From Streptacidiphilus jiangxiensis (lineage in GTDB: Bacteria; Actinomycetota; Actinomycetes; Streptomycetales; Streptomycetaceae): a DNA stretch of 64,000 nucleotides. Both the position numbers and the translations under genes were made by a program. Within the stretch, counting starts at the first letter, position 1, and each line of letters starts with the position of its first letter. Positions 18,796-27,564 of the stretch are shown here, piece by piece. The DNA lies in contig NZ_FOAZ01000012.1 in the NCBI RefSeq assembly GCF_900109465.1, forward strand, positions 124,001 through 188,000, read 5' to 3'. The notes below the pieces were generated by a model. It saw only the letters and a program-made list of their open reading frames with translations, searched no databases and had not been told where the DNA came from.

Positions 18796-18887
18796 AACTG
18801 CGCGACAAGCCACCCACGCAGGTAGAGCCCCGAACGCGCAGGGCCATCCGCACGTCGGTGGTTTCTCGCGCAGTTCCCCGCGCCCCT
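18784..18887. repeat. Interspersed palindromic element, copy A
   Basis: The 22-bp left arm AGGGGCGCGAGGAACTGCGCGA (18784-18805, given as family motif) and the right arm at 18866-18887 are near-perfect inverse complements with one difference. They enclose about 60 bases with weaker internal dyads. The element ends 5 bases from the methyltransferase stop at 18892. Elements of this sequence are common in Streptomyces genomes and probably act as terminators. Copies B and C are at 37281 and 44251. Confidence 0.85.
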
Positions 18888-18891
18888 GATT

Positions 18892-19629
18892 TCAGCTGAG
18901 CTCGGCGAGAACGTGCAGCTGGGTTGCCACCGCGTGGAAGGACGGGTCAGCGGACGCGGCCTGTTCCAGAGCGAGGAGCGACTCCAGCGCGCCCGGCTCC
19001 GTGTCGACCAGGACGCCCGGGACGAGGTCGGCGAAAATGCGGACGCCGTGGACGGACAGGACCGAGAGGCCCGCGCCGTCGGCCAGCTCCTGGAGCTCGC
19101 CGCCCGTGAAACGGCGCGGCGCGTCGGCCTTCTGGATGCCGGAGAGCGCCGCGCGGGCCTCCGCGAAGTGGCCCGAGAGGGCGCGGGCCAGGACCGCGCC
19201 GTTGCGGTTGGCAGCGAGCAGGCTGACCAGACCGCCCGGCCGCAGCACGGCCGTGAGCTCGCGCAGCGACTCCGCGGGGTCGTCGACGAACTCCAGGACG
19301 CCGTGGCAGAGCACCGCGTCCATGCTGCCGCCGGCAACCTGCTGGGCGAGGGTGTCGGTGTCACCCTGTATGGCGCGGATCTGGCCGGTGACACCGGCCT
19401 CCGCCGCGCGCCGTTCCAGGGCGAAGAGAGCGTCGGGGCTGGGGTCGACGACGGTGACGCGGTGGCCGAGGCTCGCGACGGGGACGGCGAAGTTGCCGGT
19501 GCCGCCACCCGTGTCGAGCACGTCGAGGACGGGGCGTCCGAGAGCCTCCGCCTGCCGGTCCAGCGCCGCGCGCAGGACCTCCCACACCACGGCGGTCCGC
19601 AACGCGCTACGGGGACGGGTCGGGTGCAC
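18892..19629 (-). CDS. Class I SAM-dependent methyltransferase
   Basis: A 245-residue methyltransferase with the SAM-binding motif I VLDTGGGTGNFAVPVA near residue 37, motif II VVDPSP, and motif IV DAVLCHGVLEFVDDP, all in normal order. The substrate is unknown. GTG at 19629 is chosen because GAGGAG lies 8 bases upstream; the frame remains open 14 codons further. It is 70 bases downstream of dnaE2 and may be the last gene of the SOS-headed cassette. The same juxtaposition is not something I know to be functionally linked. Confidence 0.88.
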   Translation of the reverse strand: MHPTRPRSALRTAVVWEVLRAALDRQAEALGRPVLDVLDTGGGTGNFAVPVASLGHRVTVVDPSPDALFALERRAAEAGVTGQIRAIQGDTDTLAQQVAGGSMDAVLCHGVLEFVDDPAESLRELTAVLRPGGLVSLLAANRNGAVLARALSGHFAEARAALSGIQKADAPRRFTGGELQELADGAGLSVLSVHGVRIFADLVPGVLVDTEPGALESLLALEQAASADPSFHAVATQLHVLAELS

Positions 19630-19699
19630 GGAGCAGCTCCTCGGGTCGAATGGCCTGACCGACAGGCCCACCCTATTGCCTTCCGCCGCTGCTGGGGGC

Positions 19700-22600
19700 T
19701 CACCCGGGGCTCCCCGGGCTGGTGTGCCAGAGCTTGCGCGGGGCGTCCGCCGCGGGCACGCCGGGCGGCTTGAGGTCGGCGTAGGGGGACATCCGGAACC
19801 CGCTCGGGTGGACCATCACCCTCCGCGCCGGCGCCTCCTCCTGCTCGGGCACGACGGCCAGCACGGCCCGCACCGCGTCCACGCCCTGCGCGCGCCACAG
19901 CTCGTGCAGCGCCGTCAGCTCCCACGCGGCCGTCGCGGTCAACGAGACGCCGCGCGGGCCGGTGCGGCGGACGACGCCGCGGACCAGCAGCAGCCAGGAG
20001 TGGAAGACGGTGGAGGCGTAGTGCTGCTGCGCGTCCTCGAACATGGCGAAGTCCAGGGGTCCGCTCGCGTCGTCCAGGGTCGCGAAGACGACGCGGACGC
20101 CGGTGCGCACCGGCGGGGTCTGCGTGGCGACCTTGACCCCGGCGATCAGGATCTCGCTCCGGTTGCGCTGCCGCAGCAGCTCGCTTGCGCGCACCACGCC
20201 CAGCTCGGCGAGGAACGGCAGGTAGGGGCTGAGCAGATGGGCGCTGTGGTCCAGCCCCAGCGCCTCGATCTCGCCGCGGATCACATCCGTGTCGGTCGGC
20301 ACCGGCAGCGCTGTCGGGCCGGTCTCCCGCTCCTCCGCCAACTCCAACTGGGACGGCAGCGGCCGCCGCGGCCCCTTCGGCTTGGGGTCGGTCGCGGCGT
20401 GCAGCAGCAGGTCCCGCCGGGTGAGGCCCGGGTGCAGCGTGTCCAGCGCTCCCGCCAGCACCAGGTTCTCCAGGGTCGGCTGGTCCGGCTCGGCGCGGCG
20501 GCGGAGGTCGGGCAGGCTCGCGTAGGGCGCGCCCTCGCGCTCGCGCACGATGCGGGCGATCTCGGCGTCACTGATGCCCTTGACGTCCGCGAGACCGATC
20601 CGCAGCGCGTCGCGCCCGTCCGGCGTCCGCTCCAGTGTGTAGTCGGCGACGGAGTCGTTGACGCTGGGCGGCAGCACCGGGACGCCGAACTGGCGGGCGT
20701 CGTCGAGGATCAGCCGCTTGGGGTACATGCCCGGGTCGTGGGTGAGCAGCCCGGCGTAGAAGGCGGCCGGGTGGTGGGTCTTCAGCCAGGCGGACTGGTA
20801 GGTGGGCAGCGCGAAGGCACCCGCGTGGGCCTTGCAGAAACCGAAGGAGGCGAAGGCCTTGAGGATCTCCCAGACCCGCTCGACCACCGGCCGCGGATAG
20901 CCGCGCTTGTCGGCGGCGAGGCAGAACCAGTCGCCGATCGCCTGCTGGCCCTTGATCGTGCCGAGCACCCGCCGCGCCTGGTCGGCCCGGTCGTAGCCGC
21001 AGCCCGTCATCGTGGCGATGATCCGGATCACCTGCTCGTGGAAGACGACCACGCCCTCGGTCTCGGCGAGGATCCCGCGCAGGTCCTCGTGGACGAAGAC
21101 CGGGTCGGCCCAGCCGTGGCGGGCGTTGAGGAAGGGAGTGACCATGTCGCTCTTGACCGGGCCCGGCCGGAACAGCGAGATGTCGATGATCAGGTCGCCG
21201 AAGGTCTGCGGCGCGAACTTGCCGATCAGCTCCCGCTGGCCGGGCGACTCGATCTGGAAGCAGCCGAGCGTCCGGGTGGAGCGGATCAGCTCGAAGGTCT
21301 CCTCGTCGTCCAGCGGCACCGCGTCCAGGTCGATCCGCTCGCCGCGCACCCGCTCGGTCTCACTCAGCGCGTGGGCCATCGCCGACTGCATCCGCACGCC
21401 GAGCACGTCCAGCTTGAGCAGGCCGATGGCCTCGACGTCGTCCTTGTCGTACTGGCTCATCGGGTAGCCCTGGGCGCTCGTCTCGACCGGGGTGCGGTCG
21501 CGCAGACGGCGGTCGGAGAGCAGCACGCCGCTGGGGTGCAGGGCGATGTGGCGGGGCAGGCCGTCGAGCTTCTCGACGATGTCGAACAGGGCGGTGAAGA
21601 CGCCCTCCTCCAGCCGGGAGTGCCGCAGTTCGGGCAGGTCGCGCATGGCCGCCCGCGCGTCGCGGGCGCGGATGTGCGGGAACGCCTTGGCCACGGCGTC
21701 GATCTCGGCGGGCGGCAGGCCGAGCGCCGCGCCCGCGTCACGGACGGCGTGGCGGACCCGGTAGGTCTCCAGCATCGCCACGCACAGCGTCCGGTCGGAG
21801 CCGAAGCGGTCCAGGATCAGGTCGTAGACCTCGGTGCGGCGGGCGGACTCGACGTCGACGTCGATGTCGGGGAGCGAGAGGCGCTTCTCGGAGAGGAAAC
21901 GCTCCATCAGCAGCCCGTGCTCGAGCGGCTCGACGCCGGAGATGCCGAGCAGGTGGTTGACCAGGCTGCCCGCGCCGGAGCCGCGCGCCGCGCAGCGGAT
22001 GCCGGCGGCGCGGGTGAGGTCGACGACCTCGGCGACGGTGAGGAAGTAGGGCTCGTAGCCGAGCTTGTTGATCAGCGCGAGCTCCTGCTCCAGCCGACCG
22101 GTGACCTTCTCGCTCGGACGCCCGTAGCGGCGGGTGGCACCCGCCTCGCAGCGGGCGCGCAGCTCGCGGATCGCGCCCTCGCGGGTGGTGCCGAGCACGC
22201 TGGGCTCGGGCATGTGCATGGAGCCGAGGCCGATGTCGTGGCCCTGGGGGTCGAGCAGGCAGCGCTCGGCGATCCGGCGGGTCTGCGCGAGCAGTTCGCG
22301 GGCCTCGGCGGCGGTGTCGCACAGGTCGTGGGCGAGCGCCGCCATCTCCGGACCGGATTTCAGGTACCCCTCGGCGTTGACCCGGTCGCGGGAGCTCAGC
22401 TCCAGCGGGACCAGGCGACGGGAGGCGTCCAGCACGTCGGCGACGGGCGCGTCCTCGGGCGCGAGGTAGCGGGCGGCGTTGGTCAGCACGGCCGGGACGC
22501 CGGCCTCGCGGGCCAGACGCAGCAGTCGCTGGGCGACGCCGCGTGAGGCGGGGTGGCCGGGCGGCGCGAGGTGGTGCACCACCTCGATCACCACGGCCTC

Positions 22601-23119
22601 CCCGCACAGGGTGCGCCAGCGCAGCAGCTCGGTCCTGGCCTCGGCCATCCGCCCGGCGGCGGCCGCGCGCCCGACGGCGGAGCCGGGCCCGAGCAGCACG
22701 TAGAGCCGGTCGGCGGCGGCCGCGACCTGCTGCGCGGCCAGCACCGGACGGGCCCTGCGCTCGACGTCCTCCCCGTGCGCGGCGCTGACCAGGCGGCACA
22801 GCGCGGCATAGCCGGCCCGTCCGCCCCGGGCCAGCACGACCGCGCGCGGCGGCCGCGCGGCGTCGGCGGCGGCGCGGTCCAGGCCCTCGGCCCCGGACTC
22901 GCAGGCGAGGTCGGCGCCGAGGACGGGCGCGATGCCCGCCTTGACGCAGGCCTGCACGAAGCGGACCGCGCCGTAGAGGCCGTCCCGGTCGGTCAGGGCG
23001 AGCGCCCGCATGCCGAACGAGGCGGCGTGCTCGGCGAGGGCCGCGGGCGTCGCGGTGCCGTAGCGCAGCGAGTAGCTGGAGGCCGTGTGCAGATGCACGA
23101 AGGAGTCCGTGGGGCTCAT
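19700..23119 (-). CDS. dnaE2: Error-prone DNA polymerase III alpha subunit (DnaE2/ImuC type)
   Basis: A 1139-residue C-family polymerase. It has an N-terminal PHP domain starting FVHLHTASSYSLRYG and the polymerase palm with the three catalytic aspartates in SLPDIDVDVES. The fingers follow, then an HhH region (LADVKGISDAEI) and a C-terminal OB-fold (VKVATQTPPVRTGVRVVFATLDD). DnaE2 proteins perform mutagenic translesion synthesis after DNA damage. The assignment to DnaE2 rather than replicative DnaE1 rests on the shorter length and the SOS-regulated neighbours. ATG at 23119 follows GAGGGAG at 9 bases. It lies 80 bases after the HEPN-domain gene. Confidence 0.88.
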   Translation of the reverse strand: MSPTDSFVHLHTASSYSLRYGTATPAALAEHAASFGMRALALTDRDGLYGAVRFVQACVKAGIAPVLGADLACESGAEGLDRAAADAARPPRAVVLARGGRAGYAALCRLVSAAHGEDVERRARPVLAAQQVAAAADRLYVLLGPGSAVGRAAAAGRMAEARTELLRWRTLCGEAVVIEVVHHLAPPGHPASRGVAQRLLRLAREAGVPAVLTNAARYLAPEDAPVADVLDASRRLVPLELSSRDRVNAEGYLKSGPEMAALAHDLCDTAAEARELLAQTRRIAERCLLDPQGHDIGLGSMHMPEPSVLGTTREGAIRELRARCEAGATRRYGRPSEKVTGRLEQELALINKLGYEPYFLTVAEVVDLTRAAGIRCAARGSGAGSLVNHLLGISGVEPLEHGLLMERFLSEKRLSLPDIDVDVESARRTEVYDLILDRFGSDRTLCVAMLETYRVRHAVRDAGAALGLPPAEIDAVAKAFPHIRARDARAAMRDLPELRHSRLEEGVFTALFDIVEKLDGLPRHIALHPSGVLLSDRRLRDRTPVETSAQGYPMSQYDKDDVEAIGLLKLDVLGVRMQSAMAHALSETERVRGERIDLDAVPLDDEETFELIRSTRTLGCFQIESPGQRELIGKFAPQTFGDLIIDISLFRPGPVKSDMVTPFLNARHGWADPVFVHEDLRGILAETEGVVVFHEQVIRIIATMTGCGYDRADQARRVLGTIKGQQAIGDWFCLAADKRGYPRPVVERVWEILKAFASFGFCKAHAGAFALPTYQSAWLKTHHPAAFYAGLLTHDPGMYPKRLILDDARQFGVPVLPPSVNDSVADYTLERTPDGRDALRIGLADVKGISDAEIARIVREREGAPYASLPDLRRRAEPDQPTLENLVLAGALDTLHPGLTRRDLLLHAATDPKPKGPRRPLPSQLELAEERETGPTALPVPTDTDVIRGEIEALGLDHSAHLLSPYLPFLAELGVVRASELLRQRNRSEILIAGVKVATQTPPVRTGVRVVFATLDDASGPLDFAMFEDAQQHYASTVFHSWLLLVRGVVRRTGPRGVSLTATAAWELTALHELWRAQGVDAVRAVLAVVPEQEEAPARRVMVHPSGFRMSPYADLKPPGVPAADAPRKLWHTSPGSPG

Positions 23120-23199
23120 CTCGTGTGCTCCCTCTGGGCGTTCTGGGCTCAAGGCGTTGTGGGCCCCTCCCGCTCCCGCCGGCTGTCTGCTTCTCCTGC

Positions 23200-23766
23200 T
23201 CACCCCGTACGGGGCATCCCCTCCTCCCCGCTGCGGGCCTGCGGCACCGTGTTCGCCGCGCCCGCGCCGCGGGCGATCAGCCGCTGCACCATCCGCAGGA
23301 AGAGCGCGGTGTTGCGGATCAGGTCGTCCGCGTCGCGGGCGCTGGCGGCGGAGGCGATCCCGGCCTCCGCCGCGGCCCGCTTGGGCGCGCCGGCCGCGTA
23401 GTAGAGCGCCCACTCCGCGAGCTCCGGCGCGACCTCGGGCAGGACCTCCCAGGCGCTGCGGATCCGCTTGCGCCCCCGCGGGTTCTCCTCCGGCCGCCCG
23501 CGCAGCGCGAGCACGGCGGCGGAGGCGCGCAGGGCCGCGAGGTGGGCGGCCGCGTACCGCTCCAACGGGCCCTCCAGCTCGCGCGCCTCGGCCAGCCCGC
23601 GCTGTGCCTGCGCGAGCAGGTCCACCGCGGCGGGCGGGGCGCCGGCGCGGCGCAGCACCGGATGGATGTCCGACGCCGGGCGGTAGGGCATGCCCGACCC
23701 GCCCGTTGCACTCGGCAGGGGCAACTGCAGCACCTGCGCCTGTGGCTTGTCCGTGGTCTCCCTCAT
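23200..23766 (-). CDS. SAV_6107-type HEPN domain protein
   Basis: A 188-residue all-helical protein. From about residue 30 it reads SDIHPVLRRAGAPPAAVDLLAQAQRGL, followed by ERYAAAHLAALRASAAVLA and RIRSAWEVLPEVAPELAEWA. I recognise this as the SAV_6107 family of HEPN-like proteins found beside dnaE2 in actinomycetes. Its role is unknown; HEPN folds include RNases and toxins, but I see no clear RX4-6H catalytic motif here. ATG at 23766 follows GGGAGG. It sits between DUF6504 and dnaE2 in the same direction, suggesting a part in damage tolerance. Confidence 0.8.
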   Translation of the reverse strand: MRETTDKPQAQVLQLPLPSATGGSGMPYRPASDIHPVLRRAGAPPAAVDLLAQAQRGLAEARELEGPLERYAAAHLAALRASAAVLALRGRPEENPRGRKRIRSAWEVLPEVAPELAEWALYYAAGAPKRAAAEAGIASAASARDADDLIRNTALFLRMVQRLIARGAGAANTVPQARSGEEGMPRTG

Positions 23767-23799
23767 GACGTACGCCCTCCCGGTCAGTCCGTAGCCGTA

Positions 23800-24105
23800 T
23801 CAGTCAGTCGTTCGAGTGAGGGTCCAGCGGTCGGCGCCGCGGTCGAAGGTGAGGTCGTAGACGCCGGGGGCGAAGCAGCGGCCGGGGCTGGCCTCGACCC
23901 GCCACACCTCCCGCTCCGTCCGGTCCAGCGCCTGCCCGGCGATCCGCGTGGCGTGGGCCGAGCGGACCTCCTCCCACCAGGCGCCGCTCTCCTTCCAGTG
24001 CCCGAGCACCTCGCGCACCGCGTACACCTTGTCGTGCCAGAGGAAGTGGGTGGGCAAGCCCGTACCGCCGCGCACCTCGATCAGGTCCGCACGCCTCCTG
24101 CTCAT
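23800..24105 (-). CDS. DUF6504 small protein, first gene of the SOS-headed cassette
   Basis: A 101-residue protein, MSRRRADLIEVRGG followed by PTHFLWHDKVYAVREVLGHWKESGAWWEE and ending FDRGADRWTLTRT. This fits the DUF6504 family, a beta-rich fold usually linked to actinobacterial polymerase genes. The function is unknown. The ATG at 24105 is set by an excellent AAGGAGGAGG ribosome site; a longer frame extends upstream through the SOS box and is not used. It is followed after 33 bases by the HEPN gene, so the two and dnaE2 probably form one transcript. Confidence 0.82.
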   Translation of the reverse strand: MSRRRADLIEVRGGTGLPTHFLWHDKVYAVREVLGHWKESGAWWEEVRSAHATRIAGQALDRTEREVWRVEASPGRCFAPGVYDLTFDRGADRWTLTRTTD

Positions 24106-24130
24106 CGCGTCCTCCTCCTTGCGACCTCGT

Positions 24131-24146
24131 TCGAACTTTCGTTCGA
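24131..24146 (-). promoter_or_regulatory. LexA (SOS) box
   Basis: TCGAACTTTCGTTCGA is a perfect match to the actinobacterial SOS box TCGAAC-N4-GTTCGA and lies 26 bases upstream of the DUF6504 start. LexA binding here would repress the DUF6504-HEPN-dnaE2 operon until DNA damage. Confidence 0.9.
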
Positions 24147-24205
24147 ACATCTCCAGAGTAACCCGACCGGGCCCTCGTTCGCCATGCTCCACCGCACCAC
24201 TGACA

Positions 24206-24247
24206 AAGCCGGGCGGACGGCCACTGACGTGGTCGTCCGCCCGGCTT
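24206..24247 (-). terminator. Terminator hairpin of the methyltransferase gene at 24264
   Basis: AAGCCGGGCGGACG (24206-24219) is perfectly complementary to 24234-24247, and the stem extends inward with CCAC/GTGG around a short loop. It lies 17 bases past the methyltransferase stop on the minus strand. Confidence 0.85.
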
Positions 24248-24263
24248 CCGGGGTCTGGTGCGG

Positions 24264-24959
24264 TTACCCGACGGGCAGCGCCCTGACCCAGACGTGGTCC
24301 GGCGTGAGGTAGGCGTCCAGAGCCAGGCCCGCCTCGGCGAGAACCTGTTCGAACGCGGCGTCCGGGAGGTGGCGGGTCCGGAAGAACTGGCTCCACTCGG
24401 CATCGGGGAAGAGGTAGTCGACCCGGTTGGCGCGCAGACCCGGCTCGATCTCCTCGGAGGAGGCGATCCGCATCCGGCCGACGCCGTCGCGCATCACGCC
24501 CTCGCGCGGGACCACGTCGTAGAAGCCCTCCCCCTCGCGCTGGAAGAGGACCACCCCGTCCGCGGCGACGTGCCGCAGGCAGGTCGCCAGCAGGCCCGCG
24601 CGCACGGCCAGGTCACCGGTGTTGATCAGGAAGGAGCCCAGCAGCACCACGTCGAACCGCTCGCCCAGGTCCAGCTTCTCGATGGAGGAGAGCACCGTCC
24701 GCGCGCCGCGCACGTGCGCCAGCATCTCCGGACTCTCGTCCACCGCCGTGACCGCGAAGCCGCGCTCCACCAACGGGTGGGTCACCCGACCGACGCCGCA
24801 GCCCAGTTCGAGGATGTTCGCGCCCGGACGCGGCGCCTGGCCGGCGACCACGTCCGGCTCCTCACCCACGAGCAGTCTCGTGTACAGCTCCACCGCGCAC
24901 CCGTCCGGCGTGATCGCGCCCGGCCCCGTCCCGCTGTGCCCCACTCGAATCGTTCGCAT
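24264..24959 (-). CDS. Class I SAM-dependent methyltransferase
   Basis: A 231-residue methyltransferase. Motif I is NILELGCGVGRVTHPLVERG near residue 50, motif II is VTAVDESPEML, and motif IV is FDVVLLGSFLIN. The N-terminus reads TPDGCAVELYTRLL, a pattern I associate with streptomycete methyltransferases of unknown substrate. It overlaps the upstream yczE-type gene by 98 bases in another frame, which is unusually long; a later start is possible because no clear ribosome site precedes ATG 24959. A strong hairpin ends the transcript. Confidence 0.82.
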   Translation of the reverse strand: MRTIRVGHSGTGPGAITPDGCAVELYTRLLVGEEPDVVAGQAPRPGANILELGCGVGRVTHPLVERGFAVTAVDESPEMLAHVRGARTVLSSIEKLDLGERFDVVLLGSFLINTGDLAVRAGLLATCLRHVAADGVVLFQREGEGFYDVVPREGVMRDGVGRMRIASSEEIEPGLRANRVDYLFPDAEWSQFFRTRHLPDAAFEQVLAEAGLALDAYLTPDHVWVRALPVG

Positions 24960-25536
24960 GGGGAACAGTCAACAGCGGCAGGAAGAACTGCACCAGGGGA
25001 CCGATCGCCAGCGCGTAGGCGACCGTCCCGACGCCGACCTGACCGCCCATCAGCCAGCCGACCACCAGCACCGAGAGCTCGATCACGGTGCGCACCAGGC
25101 GCAGCGAGCCGCCGGTGCGACGGGCGAAACCCGTCATCAGACCGTCGCGCGGGCCCGGACCGAAGCGGGCGCCGATGTAGAGGCCGCCCGCGAGACCGTT
25201 GGCGAGGATGCCGCCGGCCAGCATCGCCGCCCGCACGGGCAGGCCGTGCAGGGTGGGCAGCAGCGCGAGGCCCGCGTCCACGGTGAGGCCGATGACGAAG
25301 ACGTTGCTGATCGTGCCGAGCCCGGGCCGCTGCCGCAGCGGGATCCAGAGCAGCAGCACCGCCGCGCCGATGATCATCGACACGGTGCCGTAGGAGAGCG
25401 GCACATGCCGGTCGATCCCCTGGTTGAGGACGTCCCACGGAGCGAGCCCCAGCGACGCCCGGAGCATCATCGCCATGCTGAAGCCGTACAGCGCGAGGCC
25501 CAGATAGAGCTGGACCAGACGGCGTGCGAGGACCAC
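24862..25536 (-). CDS. yczE: YczE/YyaS/YitT-family membrane protein
   Basis: A 224-residue integral membrane protein with about five to six helices. It includes QLYLGLALYGFSMAMMLRASLGLAPWDVLNQG near the start, which is characteristic of YczE, and LYIGARFGPGPRDGLMTG later. The function of YczE is unknown. GTG at 25536 is preferred because GGAGGGAGGGG lies just upstream; an ATG at 25587 is less likely. It diverges from a MocR-type regulator, an arrangement known as the YczR/YczE pair, so its expression is probably controlled by that neighbour. Confidence 0.85.
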   Translation of the reverse strand: MVLARRLVQLYLGLALYGFSMAMMLRASLGLAPWDVLNQGIDRHVPLSYGTVSMIIGAAVLLLWIPLRQRPGLGTISNVFVIGLTVDAGLALLPTLHGLPVRAAMLAGGILANGLAGGLYIGARFGPGPRDGLMTGFARRTGGSLRLVRTVIELSVLVVGWLMGGQVGVGTVAYALAIGPLVQFFLPLLTVPHANDSSGAQRDGAGRDHAGRVRGGAVHETARG

Positions 25537-25600
25537 GGTGGCCCCTCCCTCCTCGGTTGCTTCTTGCCTTTCGGCGGCCGTTGGCATCACTCTGGAGGAG

Positions 25601-25642
25601 ATTGGACTGCCCTTCCATAGCCAATTTCCGAGAAGTGGACTG
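25601..25642. promoter_or_regulatory. Putative YczR operator between the divergent yczE and yczR genes
   Basis: GGACTG occurs as a direct repeat at 25604-25609 and 25637-25642, 33 bases apart. ATTGG at 25601-25605 is inverted as CCAAT at 25621-25625. MocR-type regulators generally bind combinations of direct and inverted half-sites between divergent genes, so this is a reasonable operator; the exact footprint is inference. Confidence 0.5.
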
Positions 25643-25649
25643 ACCGACC

Positions 25650-27143
25650 ATGCCACCCTCTTCCCGTGCGGCCATGGGCGCCGCCCAGCTCGACCGCGCC
25701 CTCGGCGACTGGCAGCGTGCCGACGCCGGACCCGCCTACCGCGCCCTCGCCGGTGGCCTGCGCACGCTGGTCCTGGACGGGCGGGTACCGGTGGAGACCC
25801 GACTGCCCGCCGAGCGGGAGCTGTCCACCACCCTCGGCGTGAGCCGCACCACCGTGGCGGCCGCCTACGAGCTGCTGCGCACCGAGGGCTTCCTCTCCAG
25901 CCGCCGGGGGGCGGGCAGTTGGACGGCCCTGCCGGCCGGGCGGCCGATGCCCGCGGGCGGCCTCTCGCCGCACACGGCCGGCGTCGTGCCGGGCCCGGGA
26001 GAGGTGATCGACCTCGGCGTCGCCGCCATGTCCGCCCCGGAGCCGTGGCTGACCGACGCGATGACGGCCGCCGTCGCCGAGCTGCCCGCCTGGACCCGCA
26101 CCCACGGCGACTTCCCGGCCGGGCTCACCCCGGTGCGGCAGGCCGTCGCCGACAGCTACACCGCCCGAGGCCTGCCCACCGGCCCGGAACAGATCATGAT
26201 CACCACCGGCGCGGCGGGCGGCCTCTCCCTGCTCCTGCGCCAGCTGCTCGGCCCGGCGGAGCGCGTGGCGGTGGAGTCCCCCAGCTACGCCAACGCGCTG
26301 CAGGCCATGCGCTTCGCGGGCGGCCGGGCGGTCCCGGTCCCACTGCTGCGGGAGGGCTGGGACCTGGACGCCTGGGCCCGCACCCTGCGTGACGCCGCGC
26401 CACGCCTGGCCTACCTGATCCCCGACTTCCAGAACCCCACCGGCCTGCTGATGTCCGAGGACGAGCGCCGCGCCCTGGTCGCCGCCGCCCGCTCCACCGG
26501 CACGCTGCTCGTCGCCGACGAGACCATGGTCGAGATGTGCCTCGATCCGGACCTGGCCACCCGCATGCCCCGCCCGCTGGCCGCGTTCGACCGCGGCGGC
26601 AGCGTGGTGACGCTCGGCTCGGCCGGCAAGACCTTCTGGGGCGGCCTGCGGATCGGCTGGATCCGGGCCGCTCCCGAGCTGATCCGCCGCCTGGCCACGG
26701 ACCGGGCCAGCCTGGACGTCTCCTCACCGGTGGTCGAGCAGCTGGCGGTGCGCCACCTGCTCTCGCCCGAAGTGCTGCCCGAGGTCCTGGCGCACCAGCG
26801 CGCCCGGGTCCGCGTCCAGCGCGACGCACTGGTGGAGGCGGTCCGGGAGCTGCTGCCCGGGTGGACCTTCCGGCTGCCGCAGGGCGGTCTGTCGCTCTGG
26901 GTCCGGAACGACGCCGGCCTGTCCGGCAGCGCGCTGGCGACGACGGCGGAACGGCACGGCGTCTGGATCGGCTCGGGGCCGCGCTTCGGCGTGGACGGGG
27001 TGCTGGAACGGTTCGTCCGGCTCCCGTTCTCCCAGCCGCCCGAGGTCTCCCGCGAGGCGGTCCGTCGGCTGGCCACCGCGGCCGCCGCACTGACCGGCGC
27101 GGAGCCGGTCACCGGCCCGGCCGCCGAGGTCCCGCTGCTCTGA
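25650..27143 (+). CDS. MocR-family PLP-dependent transcriptional regulator (YczR-like)
   Basis: A 497-residue fusion of a GntR winged helix and a fold-type I aminotransferase domain. The N-terminal DNA-binding part is marked by RLPAERELSTTLGVSRTTVAAAYELLRTEGF, residues about 52-81. The aminotransferase part has the Asn/Asp region LIPDFQNPTG and the PLP lysine in LGSAGKTFWGGLRIGW near residue 327. It is divergent from yczE and most likely regulates it and itself. MocR proteins sense PLP or amino compounds; no ligand can be assigned. ATG at 25650 has only a weak GAGAAG upstream. Confidence 0.9.
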   Translation: MPPSSRAAMGAAQLDRALGDWQRADAGPAYRALAGGLRTLVLDGRVPVETRLPAERELSTTLGVSRTTVAAAYELLRTEGFLSSRRGAGSWTALPAGRPMPAGGLSPHTAGVVPGPGEVIDLGVAAMSAPEPWLTDAMTAAVAELPAWTRTHGDFPAGLTPVRQAVADSYTARGLPTGPEQIMITTGAAGGLSLLLRQLLGPAERVAVESPSYANALQAMRFAGGRAVPVPLLREGWDLDAWARTLRDAAPRLAYLIPDFQNPTGLLMSEDERRALVAAARSTGTLLVADETMVEMCLDPDLATRMPRPLAAFDRGGSVVTLGSAGKTFWGGLRIGWIRAAPELIRRLATDRASLDVSSPVVEQLAVRHLLSPEVLPEVLAHQRARVRVQRDALVEAVRELLPGWTFRLPQGGLSLWVRNDAGLSGSALATTAERHGVWIGSGPRFGVDGVLERFVRLPFSQPPEVSREAVRRLATAAAALTGAEPVTGPAAEVPLL

Positions 27144-27564
27144 CGGCCGCCTCCCGCGCACGCACGCCGGGAAACGGCAGAGCGGCGCCCCCGCCGGACG
27201 AGCCCCCACTCGCCGGCGGCGCGGACGCCGCTCCTCCCCCGTCTCCCCCGGGCCCCCGTACTCCCCCCAGTGCCGAGGCACGCACGTGCTCCCCACCGGT
27301 CCGGCACCTGCTCCGCCGCCCCGTGTCGGCGGTGCAGTGCCGGGCCCCGGGTGAGCCGGCGCCTTGCCGCCCCGGCCCTTCCCGGTGCCCACTACTTTGC
27401 CGTCGTCGCAGGTCGGGAACCATCCGCCGGGGTACTCAACCCGTTCGGACCACCAGCTGAGTACGCGTACCTAGAGATCTTGGGAGAATGCCCCGCGGCC
27501 CGCTGCGCCCGTCCGCGTAGGCTGTCCCCGCTCAACGACGCATCGACATCCGGGGGATTTCCAC
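27144..27564. other. Non-coding gap with one long hairpin
   Basis: About 420 bases separate the MocR-type gene from the DUF4126 gene. A stem of GGTCCGGCAC (27298-27307) with GTGCCGGGCC (27337-27346), extended inward by CCGCCG/CGGCGG, forms a probable terminator for the upstream gene. The final 150 bases, ending in TAGGCT-like sequence at about 27517, probably contain the promoter of the DUF4126 gene, but I cannot name a convincing -35. No open frame has convincing features. Confidence 0.5.
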
